Assembly (NCBI GenBank): GCA_013400155.1
Contig: VXBM01001304.1
Coordinates: 148,767 to 212,766, forward strand
Reading direction: 5' to 3'
DNA from: Helopsaltes ochotensis
Lineage: Eukaryota > Chordata > Aves > Passeriformes > Locustellidae
DNA: 64,000 nucleotides
Shown: piece after piece, positions 35,101 to 45,500 of the stretch
Layout of the letters: the number at the start of each line of letters is the position of its first letter
Numbering within the stretch: the first letter of the stretch is position 1
Notes under the pieces: generated by a model
What the model was told of the DNA's origin: nothing
The model's database searches: none
What the model saw: the letters and a program-made list of their open reading frames with translations, nothing else
Program-made: the position numbers and the translations under genes

Positions 35101-37472
35101 TACAAGGTGATGGGCTCTGCATCACGGTGCTGGACAAATGTTCCCAAATCCCTGTCCTCACAGCAGAGCTCTGCCGGAGGAGCAAACCGTGGCTCAGGTT
35201 TCTCAGTGCCTCACATGAGCGATGGCTCGGAGGAAGGATGGGAGGTGACAGCTCTGCTCAGCTCCCAACAGCCCTATGCTGGGCCATTGCTCAGAGGCAG
35301 TGGCCAGAGCAGCCACAGAGAACGGGATGTTCTGTATCACAAGGCTGTCCTTAGGATGCTTTTATTTCCAGAGAGAGCTCATTAGCTCTGGTTGTGCAGG
35401 AGTTCAGGGTTTTTTTCTCCCTGTTACCAAGAGCTGGAAAACTCCACTGAATAACATCTCTGAGCACGGGTGGAACAAAGACAGGGCATGGTGGGGAGAG
35501 GAGAAACTAAACCAGAGATAATCAAAGCTATTGCTGCAGCCTCACATCACTTACAATCTCCATCTCCTTTGGATTTCCCAGATGGACTGGTCTCTGCTTG
35601 CTCAGCCCCACTCACTGTTGTGCCAGGGCTGCAGGGCTTGGCTCTGCTCCGCTCCAAGGGGGAAGAAGATGCAGAGGAGAGTTTGAGATGGCAGGGAACT
35701 GGGCTCAAGGCAGCCCACTGGATCAGATGGGATGCCAGGAGCTAAGGGGACTTGCAAATGCACTAGGCAAGGAGGAAGGCTCTGTCTCTGGCACTGTCAC
35801 AGGAGGGCTTTAATACAGGCACATCCTACCCAGGGATGCTCCAGCTGTGGTGCCTTGCCAGGATCAGTCTGGATCACCTCCTTACCAAGCCCTGGCACTC
35901 CTCTCCCATCACCAGAGTTCAGCACATGCTGCGGGAGATGCAGCCGAGAAATCACGTATCAACAGCAGGAGATAAGCCACCTTCCCAGATATGATCACAA
36001 ACCCCATTATCTCCTTAACCCTTATGCATTCATTTATCCATTCCAGATCTATTCCTCCTTATCTAAATTCTCCTGCTGTTCTTTCCCATCGCTCACCATG
36101 TTGGTCTCAGAGCATCGCAGCCTCTCCAGAAGTGACGGAGGCAGCGGGAGAGCCTGATGCCCTGGGCAGCCACTCACCACAGCTAATGGGATAGCTCTGA
36201 TTGACTGGCCCCGGCGATTGAAAGTTAATAAAATGTTAAAAGCAGCCCTATAAATCACCCATGCAGGAAGTGACCTGGACAGGAGGCCTAACGAGTTAGC
36301 AGAGGTTTTATTTAAAAGCCATTTGTCTGAGAAGTGCAACACAAAGAGTCAAATAACTCTTAGGAAAACAGCAGTGATGGAGTTACTGGGAGGATTAGAG
36401 CTGGCTGGATATTTACTGCCTGAGGATGTCAGTCCTCCCAGCACTAACTGGCCTCTGCTTCCCAACTGGAGCATCCCAGCTGATCCCAGCTCCAGGTAGG
36501 GAGCTCCCGAAGTGAACCAGGACAAGGCAGATCACAGCTCTGACTCATACTTTTAGCTCCCTGGGTCCACTCTGAACTTTCTCACAGACCTCTCATGCCC
36601 ATGTCCTTCCTGTGATAAGATGGTGGCATCCTCATCTTTCTCCAGGCCCCAGGTCCCCTGCCCTGGGGATCACACATGGACAAGCTGCTATTCTCATATG
36701 CTCCTGCACACATCTGGCATCTCTGTTTGCATGAGGAGGCTTGAAAACAAGAGGCCCCAAAAATCTCAAACTCCAAAACCACCCCAGAAATCAGGGTTTT
36801 GGTTTCTAATCCAAATTTCCACTCCTCAGCCATGAATACTGATTTTGCACCCATCAGGAAGGCAGCTGGGCCACATCAGCCTCAGCCCCTGCTCACTCTC
36901 CCCAAGCTGCTTTTTTAACATTAAGAAAACCGTACTGCCAAGTGCAAGGAGCAGACGAGGGTGTTTCCCTGGGCCAGGGACTTGGGCCCCTCCCAAATAC
37001 CCTCCCCCAACCATTTCTTACTCTCCCATTGCAGGAAGCCTCCAATACCCCAAAGACCTTTTACAGTTGGGAGGAAAGGCGGCTCGTGCTCAGGAAGCCT
37101 CCAGAGCATCGTTAAGAGGAAAATTATAGACAATTATCCTCAGAAGTACATCAGGGAAGCAGAGGCAGTCACAAGGCACCAGTCCCACCCAAGCCCGGCT
37201 CCTTGCAGCAGCAGAGTAGTTTCTAAAACTATGAGCAGATTCCAGTGGGATACAGTCTGCAAACAACAGGTTTCACCAGCAGCTACCCCCTGCCTTCAAA
37301 ATCACCTTTTAATTGCAAGAGAAATTCTCATCCCCAAGGCAGCACCTTTCCTCCCAGCAAGACGAGGGCGAGAGGAGTAGGTAGGAGATGCAACGACACA
37401 AGCAACAACCTGATTTCACTCGAATTTGCAAAACGAAATTGGGTTGCCTTTGCTTTTCACAGACACCCTTAC
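32131..37472. other. Non-coding host DNA
   Basis: No gene, RNA gene or repeat family recognised across about 5.3 kb. A short A/C-rich run (AACAACAACAAC) occurs near 33454. Open frames reach about 157 codons but overlap each other and have no motifs. Confidence 0.6.
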
Positions 37473-37644
37473 CTTGGGAGGGATGCAGGAGGCTGGGTGC
37501 AGGCGCAGCCGGTTCTCCTCGCCAGCGATGAGCACCTTCCAGGGGAGCGGGGAAGCCTAAGAGCGCCGGGGGGCTGCGGCTGGGAGGCTGCTCCGGCGGC
37601 TCTGCGGGCGCTGAGGGCGGCTCATGGCTCCCGGGCACAGGGGG
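37473..37644 (-). other. Candidate exon, minus strand
   Basis: On the minus strand a pyrimidine tract ending CTTCCCACCCACAG precedes base 37644, and the donor AAG/GTAAGGGTG follows base 37473. The 172-base exon is locally CpG-rich against its flanks. One frame is open throughout and gives a Pro/Ala/Ser-rich peptide with no known domain. A second reading uses an internal CTCTTAG acceptor at 37557-37558. It gives an 84-base exon of exactly 28 codons whose peptide (ending with an HPASCIPPK stretch) looks more like ordinary folded protein. I do not recognise either. It could also be part of a non-coding transcript. Confidence 0.3.
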
Positions 37645-38570
37645 CTGTGGGTGGGAAGACACAGGAGGTGTCAGTCTGGAAACACACGGCCTCAAGGGCA
37701 CACCGAGCAAACCCAACCCCGCAGAAAGACTGGCTAGAAAGTTAGGAAGGTGAAGAACTTCATATATTGATATTTTTCTGTATTGCTCTTATTTCCCCTC
37801 CTCCCCACCATCAAGGAGAGAAACCAGTGTGATCTGGACACTAAGCAGACGAGGATACCTGAGGAGGTCCGGCAGCCCCTGAGGGGCTCCTGCCAGGCAC
37901 AGGGTGATTCTTGGGAGCAGTTTCCCAGAGGGTGTTGTATGCTTCCAGCATCACTTGTAGGGAAGGAGAGAAGGCACAAGCTCACCTGGGCAAGCAGCCC
38001 CTGGCTTGTGCTGATGCACACAACCATGAACATGCAAGGGAAGAACCCCTGAGGTCAATAGGCCCTCAGAAGGCCCAGCCAAGGGTCTCACAAGACAAGG
38101 GGAGCTCTCTTCAGTGCTCACAAGTCAAGGGGTTCCACTGGCACCTAGGAAATGCTAAGAGAAGGCAGGTCCTTGACCCGCTGATCTGTGATCACTCGTC
38201 CTGAATTCAAAACTGAAAAGGAAGCAATACCCTTTGCTGATGAAAGTGGTATATTCACCCATCCTCTAACCAGCTTCACCTTCACATGCAGCACTGTCCT
38301 CTCCAGCAAGAGTACATTTATTTAGTGGTGAGGTCCCCAAGGTAGAACTCACATCCTCTTTTTGCGTCTCAAACAGTTTTGAGTAGTCAGTGTTTAAAAA
38401 ATTAATAATAATGTGATGGCACCTTGAAAAATAGACTGTCTTGTCCTCAAAAAAGGGCCCACATTTCCCAATTACTCCAAAGGGCACTGCTTCAGACCTC
38501 ACTGAGCAAATGGCATTTCGGCGCAGCCACCTTTTAATGGCAATGATGTGATCCTGCTACAGCTGCAGGC
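37645..38570. other. Non-coding host DNA
   Basis: Nothing recognised. An AT-rich stretch with AATAATAATG lies near 38402-38413. It ends where a CR1 3' end begins on the minus strand. Confidence 0.6.
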
Positions 38571-38640
38571 ACAGAATTGTTAGGGTTGAAAGAGACCTCT
38601 GGAGGTCATCTGGTCCAAGCCCCCTAATTAAAACAGACCC
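38571..38640 (-). mobile_element. CR1 LINE 3' end, short
   Basis: Read on + this is the reverse complement of a CR1 end: ACAGAATTGTTAGGGTTG, then GAGACCTCTGGAGGTCATC and TGGTCCAAGCCCC. Only about 70 bases remain, and the left border lies at the usual CR1 3' terminus. Old and non-functional. Confidence 0.85.
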
Positions 38641-38983
38641 TTAAAAATTATTAAAAGCACTATTATACATCTCCCAAATGTGGTATTATTGATAACACAA
38701 TAAAATGATCCCCACCCCGCCACGATGAAGGTGAACAATGCTGGGGCGGGGTCAGGCACAATGGAGCAGAGCCCCCCGAGCCCACAGGCCCCGCCATCCT
38801 CCACAGCACCGAGGTCCCATCGGCAGCCAGGCCCAAACCTCGGGCCACAGGGGCCCAACCCGTGCCCGCCGCCTCCCACCCACCCATCCACTGGGGACAG
38901 CCAAGGCCGCCGCAGCCCTGGCGCCATCCCTGTGGGGACCCTCCCCACGCCCACCCTGGAGGGGAAAGGCGGCTGTGGGGGTG
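38641..38983. other. GC-rich non-coding patch
   Basis: A strongly C-rich (+) stretch with scattered CpG lies between the CR1 end and the LTR. If the LTR were a 5' LTR of a minus-strand provirus, a tRNA-type primer binding site should start here on the minus strand; none is seen. Open frames on both strands follow from the low stop-codon content. Origin unknown. Confidence 0.5.
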
Positions 38984-39275
38984 TGTCACAGTTGAGCACT
39001 GAAAAAACACACGGACTCTCCTCGCTGAGGGTGATCGAAAAGAGAGGCGTTCTTTAATTTCTGACTCCATTATATAGTTTTTCCATCCTGACCATGGATT
39101 GGGAGAGAGTGTTGCCACCTCTCCAATCACAGTGGTCAAACCAGCAGTCCATCAATTGTTCCTTCCCCCAAGGAAATATGTAAATATCTCTACTTTTTCA
39201 AAACATCATTATCTACAGATAACATTTGTGTGAGAAAGAATTAAACACTATGAAAACAAAAAGAAACTGTGAACA
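38984..39275 (-). repeat. Solo LTR of an avian endogenous retrovirus
   Basis: On the minus strand the element starts TGTTCACAG and ends near CTGTGACA. In between it has promoter-like signals in the right order. A CCAAT-type site (GTGATTGGAGAGG) lies near 39125, and a TATA box (CTATATAATGG) near 39072. An ATTAAAG poly-A-like signal lies near 39053, followed by a short CG-containing R/U5-like tail. The length of about 290 bases and the layout fit bird ERV LTRs, and the sequence feels familiar from songbird LTR families, though I cannot name one securely. No internal retroviral sequence or clear target duplication flanks it, so it is probably solo and old. Confidence 0.7.
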
Positions 39276-40307
39276 ACATCAGAAAGGCTGCAAGAATCAG
39301 AGCAACAAGGGTGCTCGCCCGTTCCCCCTGTGCCGCAGCCCGCGGGAGCCGCGCTGACCTGTGGGCGCGGTGTCGTGGTGCCCAGTGCCCGCGGGCTGGC
39401 CCTCACACCCACATGCACCATCCAGCCACGCGTGTCCCACCTCCACCCATCCCCACACTGCACAGCAGGAGGGCAGGGGACAGGAGGGTTGGAAGCAAGT
39501 TAAAAAATACCTCTTAGCTCAGGTATTTTTTAACAGCCATCCCCTACCCGAGGTCTGCCATCCTACCCCAAGTTGGCAGCTAACAGCATCTCTCTGTCAT
39601 GAAAAGTATTCACAAGGTTCGCGGTGGAGGCTGGCAAATATTTGCCAAGGATTCTTCCAAATCTCCAAGCCCGCCATGAGCTCGCTACAAATTTGTTTGC
39701 TGATCGTGGTCCTTGCATTAATTTGCAAATGGAGAGCAAAGAAAAAGGCGGCTGTAGAGTGTAGGGGGAGACGAGCAAGCAGGATCCTATTCCATGGGGA
39801 GGGCAACCCTACCGACCCTAAGGAGGGCTCATTAATTAACACGTGCAGCACTGGTGCAATACCCAGCTCCTGATGCTGACTGTGGCATGGGAAGTGATCT
39901 CTCAGTGCAGGCAGCACCAGGGAACGGGAGGATGCTGCTGGGGATGGCAAGAGCAGCACCTGCAGGGTGTAAGGCCAATGGTAGCCCAGTCTGACCTGTC
40001 TGTGTGGCAGGTTGCACAGAGGTGCTGGGAAAGCCTCCTCTCCCCTTCCCTGTTCCCTCCCCAAAGCGGTTCTGATCAGAGTTTCTCCTGTGGCTTCTCC
40101 TCTGATTTTGGCACCTCACCAAGTTCCAGCCCAGGCCAAGCACATTGCTAATTAGCTGCACTAATTAATCACAGTTTCCATTGTTTATTCTTTTGTTCTC
40201 ACACAAATGCCCATGCTGCCTGGTGTGGTGAGCTGCCATGGCATTCATGGGGCACCAGCACAGCTGGTGGAGCTGACCCCAGGGAATGTGGGTCACAAGC
40301 TGCTGGG
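39276..40307. other. Non-coding host DNA
   Basis: A small CpG-rich patch lies at about 39310-39415. A homeodomain/Sox-like motif cluster lies at 40148-40186: TAATTAG, TAATTAA and CCATTGTTT. No gene recognised. Confidence 0.55.
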
Positions 40308-40617
40308 CTCCCAGCTGGAGAGCAGAACAGAACCCATCCCTGGTCCTGCTGAGAAGTGAATTAAAAGCCAAAGCCATCAATTCTGGCCTGAAACAGTACA
40401 AGATTCACAACCTCTCTCACTCTTCCAGCCTTCAACTGATCATGCCAGCACAGATCAGACCATACTTCCAAAACTTCTAGGAGGCCAGGAGCTGCTGGTG
40501 GGTCATTTAGTCCATTCCCCCATCAGGAAGAGGGATTTACTGTGCCTAAGGCATGCCCAGTCATCAAGCCTGGCCTCCAACATCTCCAGCAAAGCCAACT
40601 CTACAGCCTCCCTTGGC
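40308..40617 (-). repeat. Dispersed repeat, copy A (family unknown)
   Basis: This piece aligns with 42195-42510 in the same orientation from CTCCCAGCTGGAG to CCTTGGC, with roughly four in five bases identical by eye and small gaps. The right part (GGTCATTTAGTCCATTCCCC onward, then CATCTCCAGCAAAGCC) resembles a divergent CR1 read on the minus strand. The left 190 bases lie beyond where an ordinary CR1 would end and match nothing I know. It is either a CR1 subfamily with an unusual 3' tail or a local duplication. Strand is assigned from the CR1-like part. Confidence 0.75.
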
Positions 40618-42194
40618 TTTTCTGAGGCTGCTGCCACCACTATCAGGGCAAAGAGTGGGCTGCAGTTCACTTGCCACCATCCTCCATCCCTCCTGCTGCC
40701 ACAGCCCATTCTTCCTCTCTCCAGACACGGGGACAGCTGACCGGCTGTCACTCCATCAGATCCCCCCAAGGAAACACCCCACACTTGCTCCCAGGAGCAG
40801 GCATGGCAGCCAGAGCTGGCACACAGCCCCGGTGCAGAGGCAGCCATCCGTCCGTCTCTCCCGCGGCTAATCCAGCTGAAATCCTGCCTTTGTGCTCATC
40901 ACATCCACTGCTGGAGCATTAGGCACCCGCCGATCCCCAGCTAATCTCCAGAAAGCTCCCTCACCCAGGAGGATTCCCCTTCCCTGGGCAGCCCTGGTAC
41001 CCCAGAGGCAAGGGGGGACAGGAGGACATGCCGGCTGTGACTCCTTGCCAGCACTGGCATGATGTGCTGGGAATGAAGCCAGCAACCACTCTGCTCAATC
41101 CCTCTTGTCAGGGAGTTTTTTTAACCAGGTATTTTTTGGGGGGAGGAAAAAAAAAGGGCACCAAGGGGAGAAAAAAGAACTGTTAGTCCGAGCGAGCCTG
41201 TGTTGTTAAATACAGAGAAATCTAAGTCTGAAGTCCAACAGAGGCCAAGGTTTCCAGGCTTTGACACAGCTGACAAGATCGAGCACAATGAGAAAATACG
41301 CACACAGAAATAGCCAGGCAGGATAAAGGATTTACTGCTCCTTTCACAGAAAACAAAAGAATAGGCTTAAACACTCCATTTAGGAGTGGTAAAAAAAATA
41401 AAAGAAAGAAAAAGAAAAAACAGATCTGCAGGAGGAATATTTCAGTAGAGGATTACCAGGAGGTGAAGGAAAACCAGATCCTGCCTGTCCTGGGTGCAGC
41501 AGGGCAGCAGCATCCCCAGGGACCCTCTCCCCTGGCTCAGCAGCATCTTGCAGTGAGCACACAGACAAAGCACCAGGTCTCACCTCAGAGCCACCCAGTC
41601 AGTTCCCTCCTGCCCTGGCTCACAGCATCCCAGCACAGCGCACATCCCAGCGCAGCCAGCTGTCATGCCAGCATCTGCACTGTCTCGCCTCTGGACCATT
41701 TCTCCTGGGCTGACTCTGGCTGTAGGACTGCCCTCCACACTCAAGGGTCCACTTCCCCAGTACCAACAACCCCAGCTAATGCGGCTGGGGCTCCCTGCCT
41801 TCCAGACAGCCTTTTCCATGACAGGAAGGCTCCAGGCTCTTGGCTGCCCTCCCTTTCATGAGGAAGTCATCTCAGAAGACCTCTTGAGACCTCAGCTGAG
41901 GAGGCCTGATGGAAAGAGAGCTAGGGCTGGCAGGGGCTTTGGAAACAGCTTCCTCCCATCATCTCTCCAGGTCTGTCCTTATTAAATAGGGAAGTTTTCT
42001 GTTCCCTCTAAGTTTCCTCTAGCTTGTGATGAAAGAGAAACTCTTTGGAGAACAGACAGGAACCCAGTTTCCCCGATGAAAGTACCGCAGTGGGATTTTT
42101 TGGGTTTCTTTTCTTTTGAGTAGCACCAGCCAGAATAGAGCTTTGCAACCAGGCAGGCAGAAGGTCTTACCCTTCCCATGGCAGGAGACCAAGT
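40618..42194. other. Non-coding host DNA between repeat copies
   Basis: About 1.6 kb of sequence separates the two related repeats. It has A-rich runs near 41387-41420 and a T/A mononucleotide-rich stretch near 41117-41155. No gene recognised. Confidence 0.55.
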
Positions 42195-42510
42195 CTCCCA
42201 GCTGGAGACCAGGACAGAACCCACCCCTGGTGCTGCTGGGAAGTGAGTTGAAAGCCAAAGCCATGAATTCTGGGCTGAAACAGCATGAGATTCACAAACC
42301 CACTCACTCCATCAGCCTGGAATTGCTCATGCCAGAGCAGCTCAGGCTGTCTGTGTGAAACTCTCAGGAGGCCAGGGGCTACTGGTGGGTCATTTAGTCC
42401 ATTCCCCCTTTGGAAACTGGGATTTACTGTGCCTAAAGCACATCCAATGGCTACGGTCAAGCCTGGCCTCCATCATCTCCAGCAAAGCCAATTCTACAAC
42501 CTTCCTTGGC
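42195..42510 (-). repeat. Dispersed repeat, copy B (family unknown)
   Basis: Partner of copy A, 1887 bases further on. Shared blocks include AAAGCCAAAGCCAT, GATTCACAA, CTGGTGGGTCATTTAGTCC and GGGATTTACTGTGCCTAA. Beyond 42510 the CR1-like similarity may go on for about 40 bases (a CTGATAGTTATG piece resembles the CR1 CTAACAGTTAGG region), which copy A lacks. That suggests the copies were inserted or cut independently. Confidence 0.75.
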
Positions 42511-45500
42511 AGCTTACAAGCTGCTTAATTGCCCTGATAGTTATGCTTTGAGGGGTTTTTTTTGTAAAAAGCAGCTGATTTCTCAGCAGCAACAAATACT
42601 TGGGAAAGCTTTCTCTCTGGCAAACTCTCTCTATTGTTCATCTCTTTCACATAAAACGTTCCTAATGAAGAGGGAAAGCAGGATCTTGGCTTCTTTCAAA
42701 ACAATCTGAAATATTATATTAAAAATATGCACTGAGTGTTGACATATTTAGTGCGTTGCTTTATAAAGCAAATTGCCTGAGCTCATTCAGAGCTTGACAC
42801 CATTAAGACAACACAGAACTACATGACTGGGAGGATACCACTGCAAGAAGTGCCACTTTGGGGAGCTGTGGAGCACCTTGGAGTAGCCAGCCAGCCTTGA
42901 CTCCATCCTAGTGAGAAGTAGAAGCCACCAGCATCATCCTCCAAGAGAGGGATACACAAGCATCACTCAACATGCTAATGTGACCCCTACGGCAGGTTTC
43001 AGACCATGAATCCTCCCTACTCAGACCCTCACCTGTTCATACAGTCATCTCCAAATATCCAAGGCTGGGAGCACATGGTATGTACCAGGCTCTCACAGCA
43101 ATGGATCTGTGCTGTGGGAGCAAAGCTCAGTGTCTCCCTCAACACACCAAGCCAAATCCCTCGGAAGTAGGAAGCTGCCTGTGGTGGCCAGCCAGGTTTC
43201 TCTCCACACCTGGCATAGGCAGGGTCCCTACAGAGCCCCCTCCTCTCCTGCAGTGTCTTTGAAGAGCTCCAGGCTCTGCTGCAACAGGATTTTTCAGACA
43301 TTAAACTGATGCTCAGAAAACAAACAGACACAGAGAAAGCTTTCATTACAAGGCTGGTTCATGTCCAAGAGCAGCCCAGGGGCCGGCTAAGATGGGCAGT
43401 GGTGCTTTAACAGCCTCTCACCAGAGGCCAGCATGAGCTATGGCTCCCTGTGGACTCCCAGTCCATGCCAGCTCCACACTCACTGTGCAGGAGCAGGGCA
43501 GGAGAAATGAACTGGTTTTATGGCACATTGGCTGTCCTCCAGGGACCAAAAGCTTTGATGCTGACAAAGCCACTGCATCCTCTCCTGCTGTGAGGATGCC
43601 CAGACAAGACATTTCTGGGTGCTTCCGGAGGTGCCGCTGACATCTCAGTAGGGACATCTCAGGGGTGATGGCCAGCACGATCCCTACCTGCTGTGGGTGG
43701 TAGTCCTGGGGGAATTACATCTGCCCCTCCAGGCACCTTAGGGGGTCTGAGCACAGGGCAGGGAAGACTGCAGCCATGTTCAGGTTCGTTTACCTGTGGC
43801 CTAACTCCATCTGCAGTGTGGGCAGCTGACACAAGGGCTGGTTCCCTGGGACAGAACCAAAGACAACTCCTGCCCCATGCCAGAGTGACACAAAAACCCC
43901 CACAAGCAGGGCACAGACTCTCAGAAAACCTGGTGTGCCTCAACCTCATTTAACTCAGGGCCTCAAACCCTCCAGGAAGGTCCAGCAACCCCTCATGACT
44001 TTCACTGTCTCCAGACCCCCTGGGTTTATCAGCACCAGTGAGCAGACAGGCTCCTGCAGCGAGATCCTCTGAGCACAAGGCATCACAGGAGATCAGAGAG
44101 ACCTGGGGCTCCTCTTCATTTATATTCCCCTCCAGCCACAGCCTTCAACATGGCTGAGGAAAGCAAGGCAAGACGAGGCCTACAGAGAATGCCTAAAGAT
44201 TATTTCTCTTGGATTCCAACTTATTTTCCATCATTAATGTCTTTGAAAGCCAAACACGTTCTGCGGACAGAAAGAGCATGTTAAATGTGCGCGTGGTGGA
44301 GCTGCAAAACCACGGTGAACACGTGCCTGGCACAGGTACCCATCCCACCAGGGAGATCGGCGTGGCCAAGGGAAGGGCTCTGCTGCCAGCAAGCATTGCC
44401 CTTGCTCAGCAGAAGCTGTGGTAGAAGCCATTTTTTTCCCCCAGAGAGGTCCTCACAGTGCACCACTCGAGCTCGGAAGAGTGAGAGCTTCATTCGGGAA
44501 AGCAGAGGTAGCACCAGCCCCAGTACTGAGCATTGCACAGTGGCAGAGAGAAGGCAGGGCTGGGGGAGAGTGACTTGCATGAAGGATGAGAGGAGCTGGA
44601 GCCTTCCGTAATGGAGAGAAAATTGCTTTCGCCAACTATCTGCAGTTTTAGAGCAATTACATTTGGGGGGAAGCCGAGAGCATGTCTGAGCGCTACGCGC
44701 GTGGCGGGCGTGTTTTGAAATACAAGAACCAAGTCAGGAAAAAATAGAAAAAGAAAATTCCATTAAAAAAATATTTGATGCAGTAGGCACTGAGAGGATA
44801 AAGTATTTATAACTCAGGGAGGGGACAGATACTGGAAGCAGCCAGACATCCCAGCAATGGGACAACTGAGAGGAGGTGGGGCAGTTTGCTCCTATCAGTG
44901 GTCCCCTTCCCCCTGAGAATGGGAAATCCTCCTTGGGAAGCTCTGAAAAGACAGCAGCTGAGCACAGCCTGGTCCAGCAGAAATAAATAGAGTTTGTTCT
45001 AATTAAAACACTGCTCGCCCTCCGTTTCATCTGCTCATGCAGTAGGGACAGTAACAAAAGTCACTGCCGTGCCATCAAGGTCAGGTCTCCATGGGCTGGG
45101 AATGTGCTGCCCTCAGCCAAAACACGGAGCTGCCTTAATACTTCCCCTCACAGACCTGCAAACTGACCCAAAACCCAGCAAGCACCCGGTTAAAGCCTTT
45201 TCAGAACCAGATTCAGACTGGGAGGCAACAGCTTGATTTGGCCACAGATAAGAAGCTCCTTCAAGCTGTAAGAAATACTCCTGATCTTCCCTGCAAGCCG
45301 TCACCTTTCACCACCATCCTTCTCCTGTAATCTGCTGGAATTAGGAGGGATCCCAGGCCATAAACACATCTTCTCTAATGACCAAGGTGGCAGGGCCCGA
45401 GCTGCCCTGATCCCCAGAGCTGCTGCACTGACTGCTGCCGGCACAGCTCAGACATCCAATTTATCAGGAGGATGTCCCTTTTGCTTTCTGGCCACGTGCC

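Noticed and set aside
38641..38983. Internal region of a minus-strand provirus downstream of the LTR
   Set aside because: No primer binding site, gag-like coding or second LTR was found, so the LTR is treated as solo.
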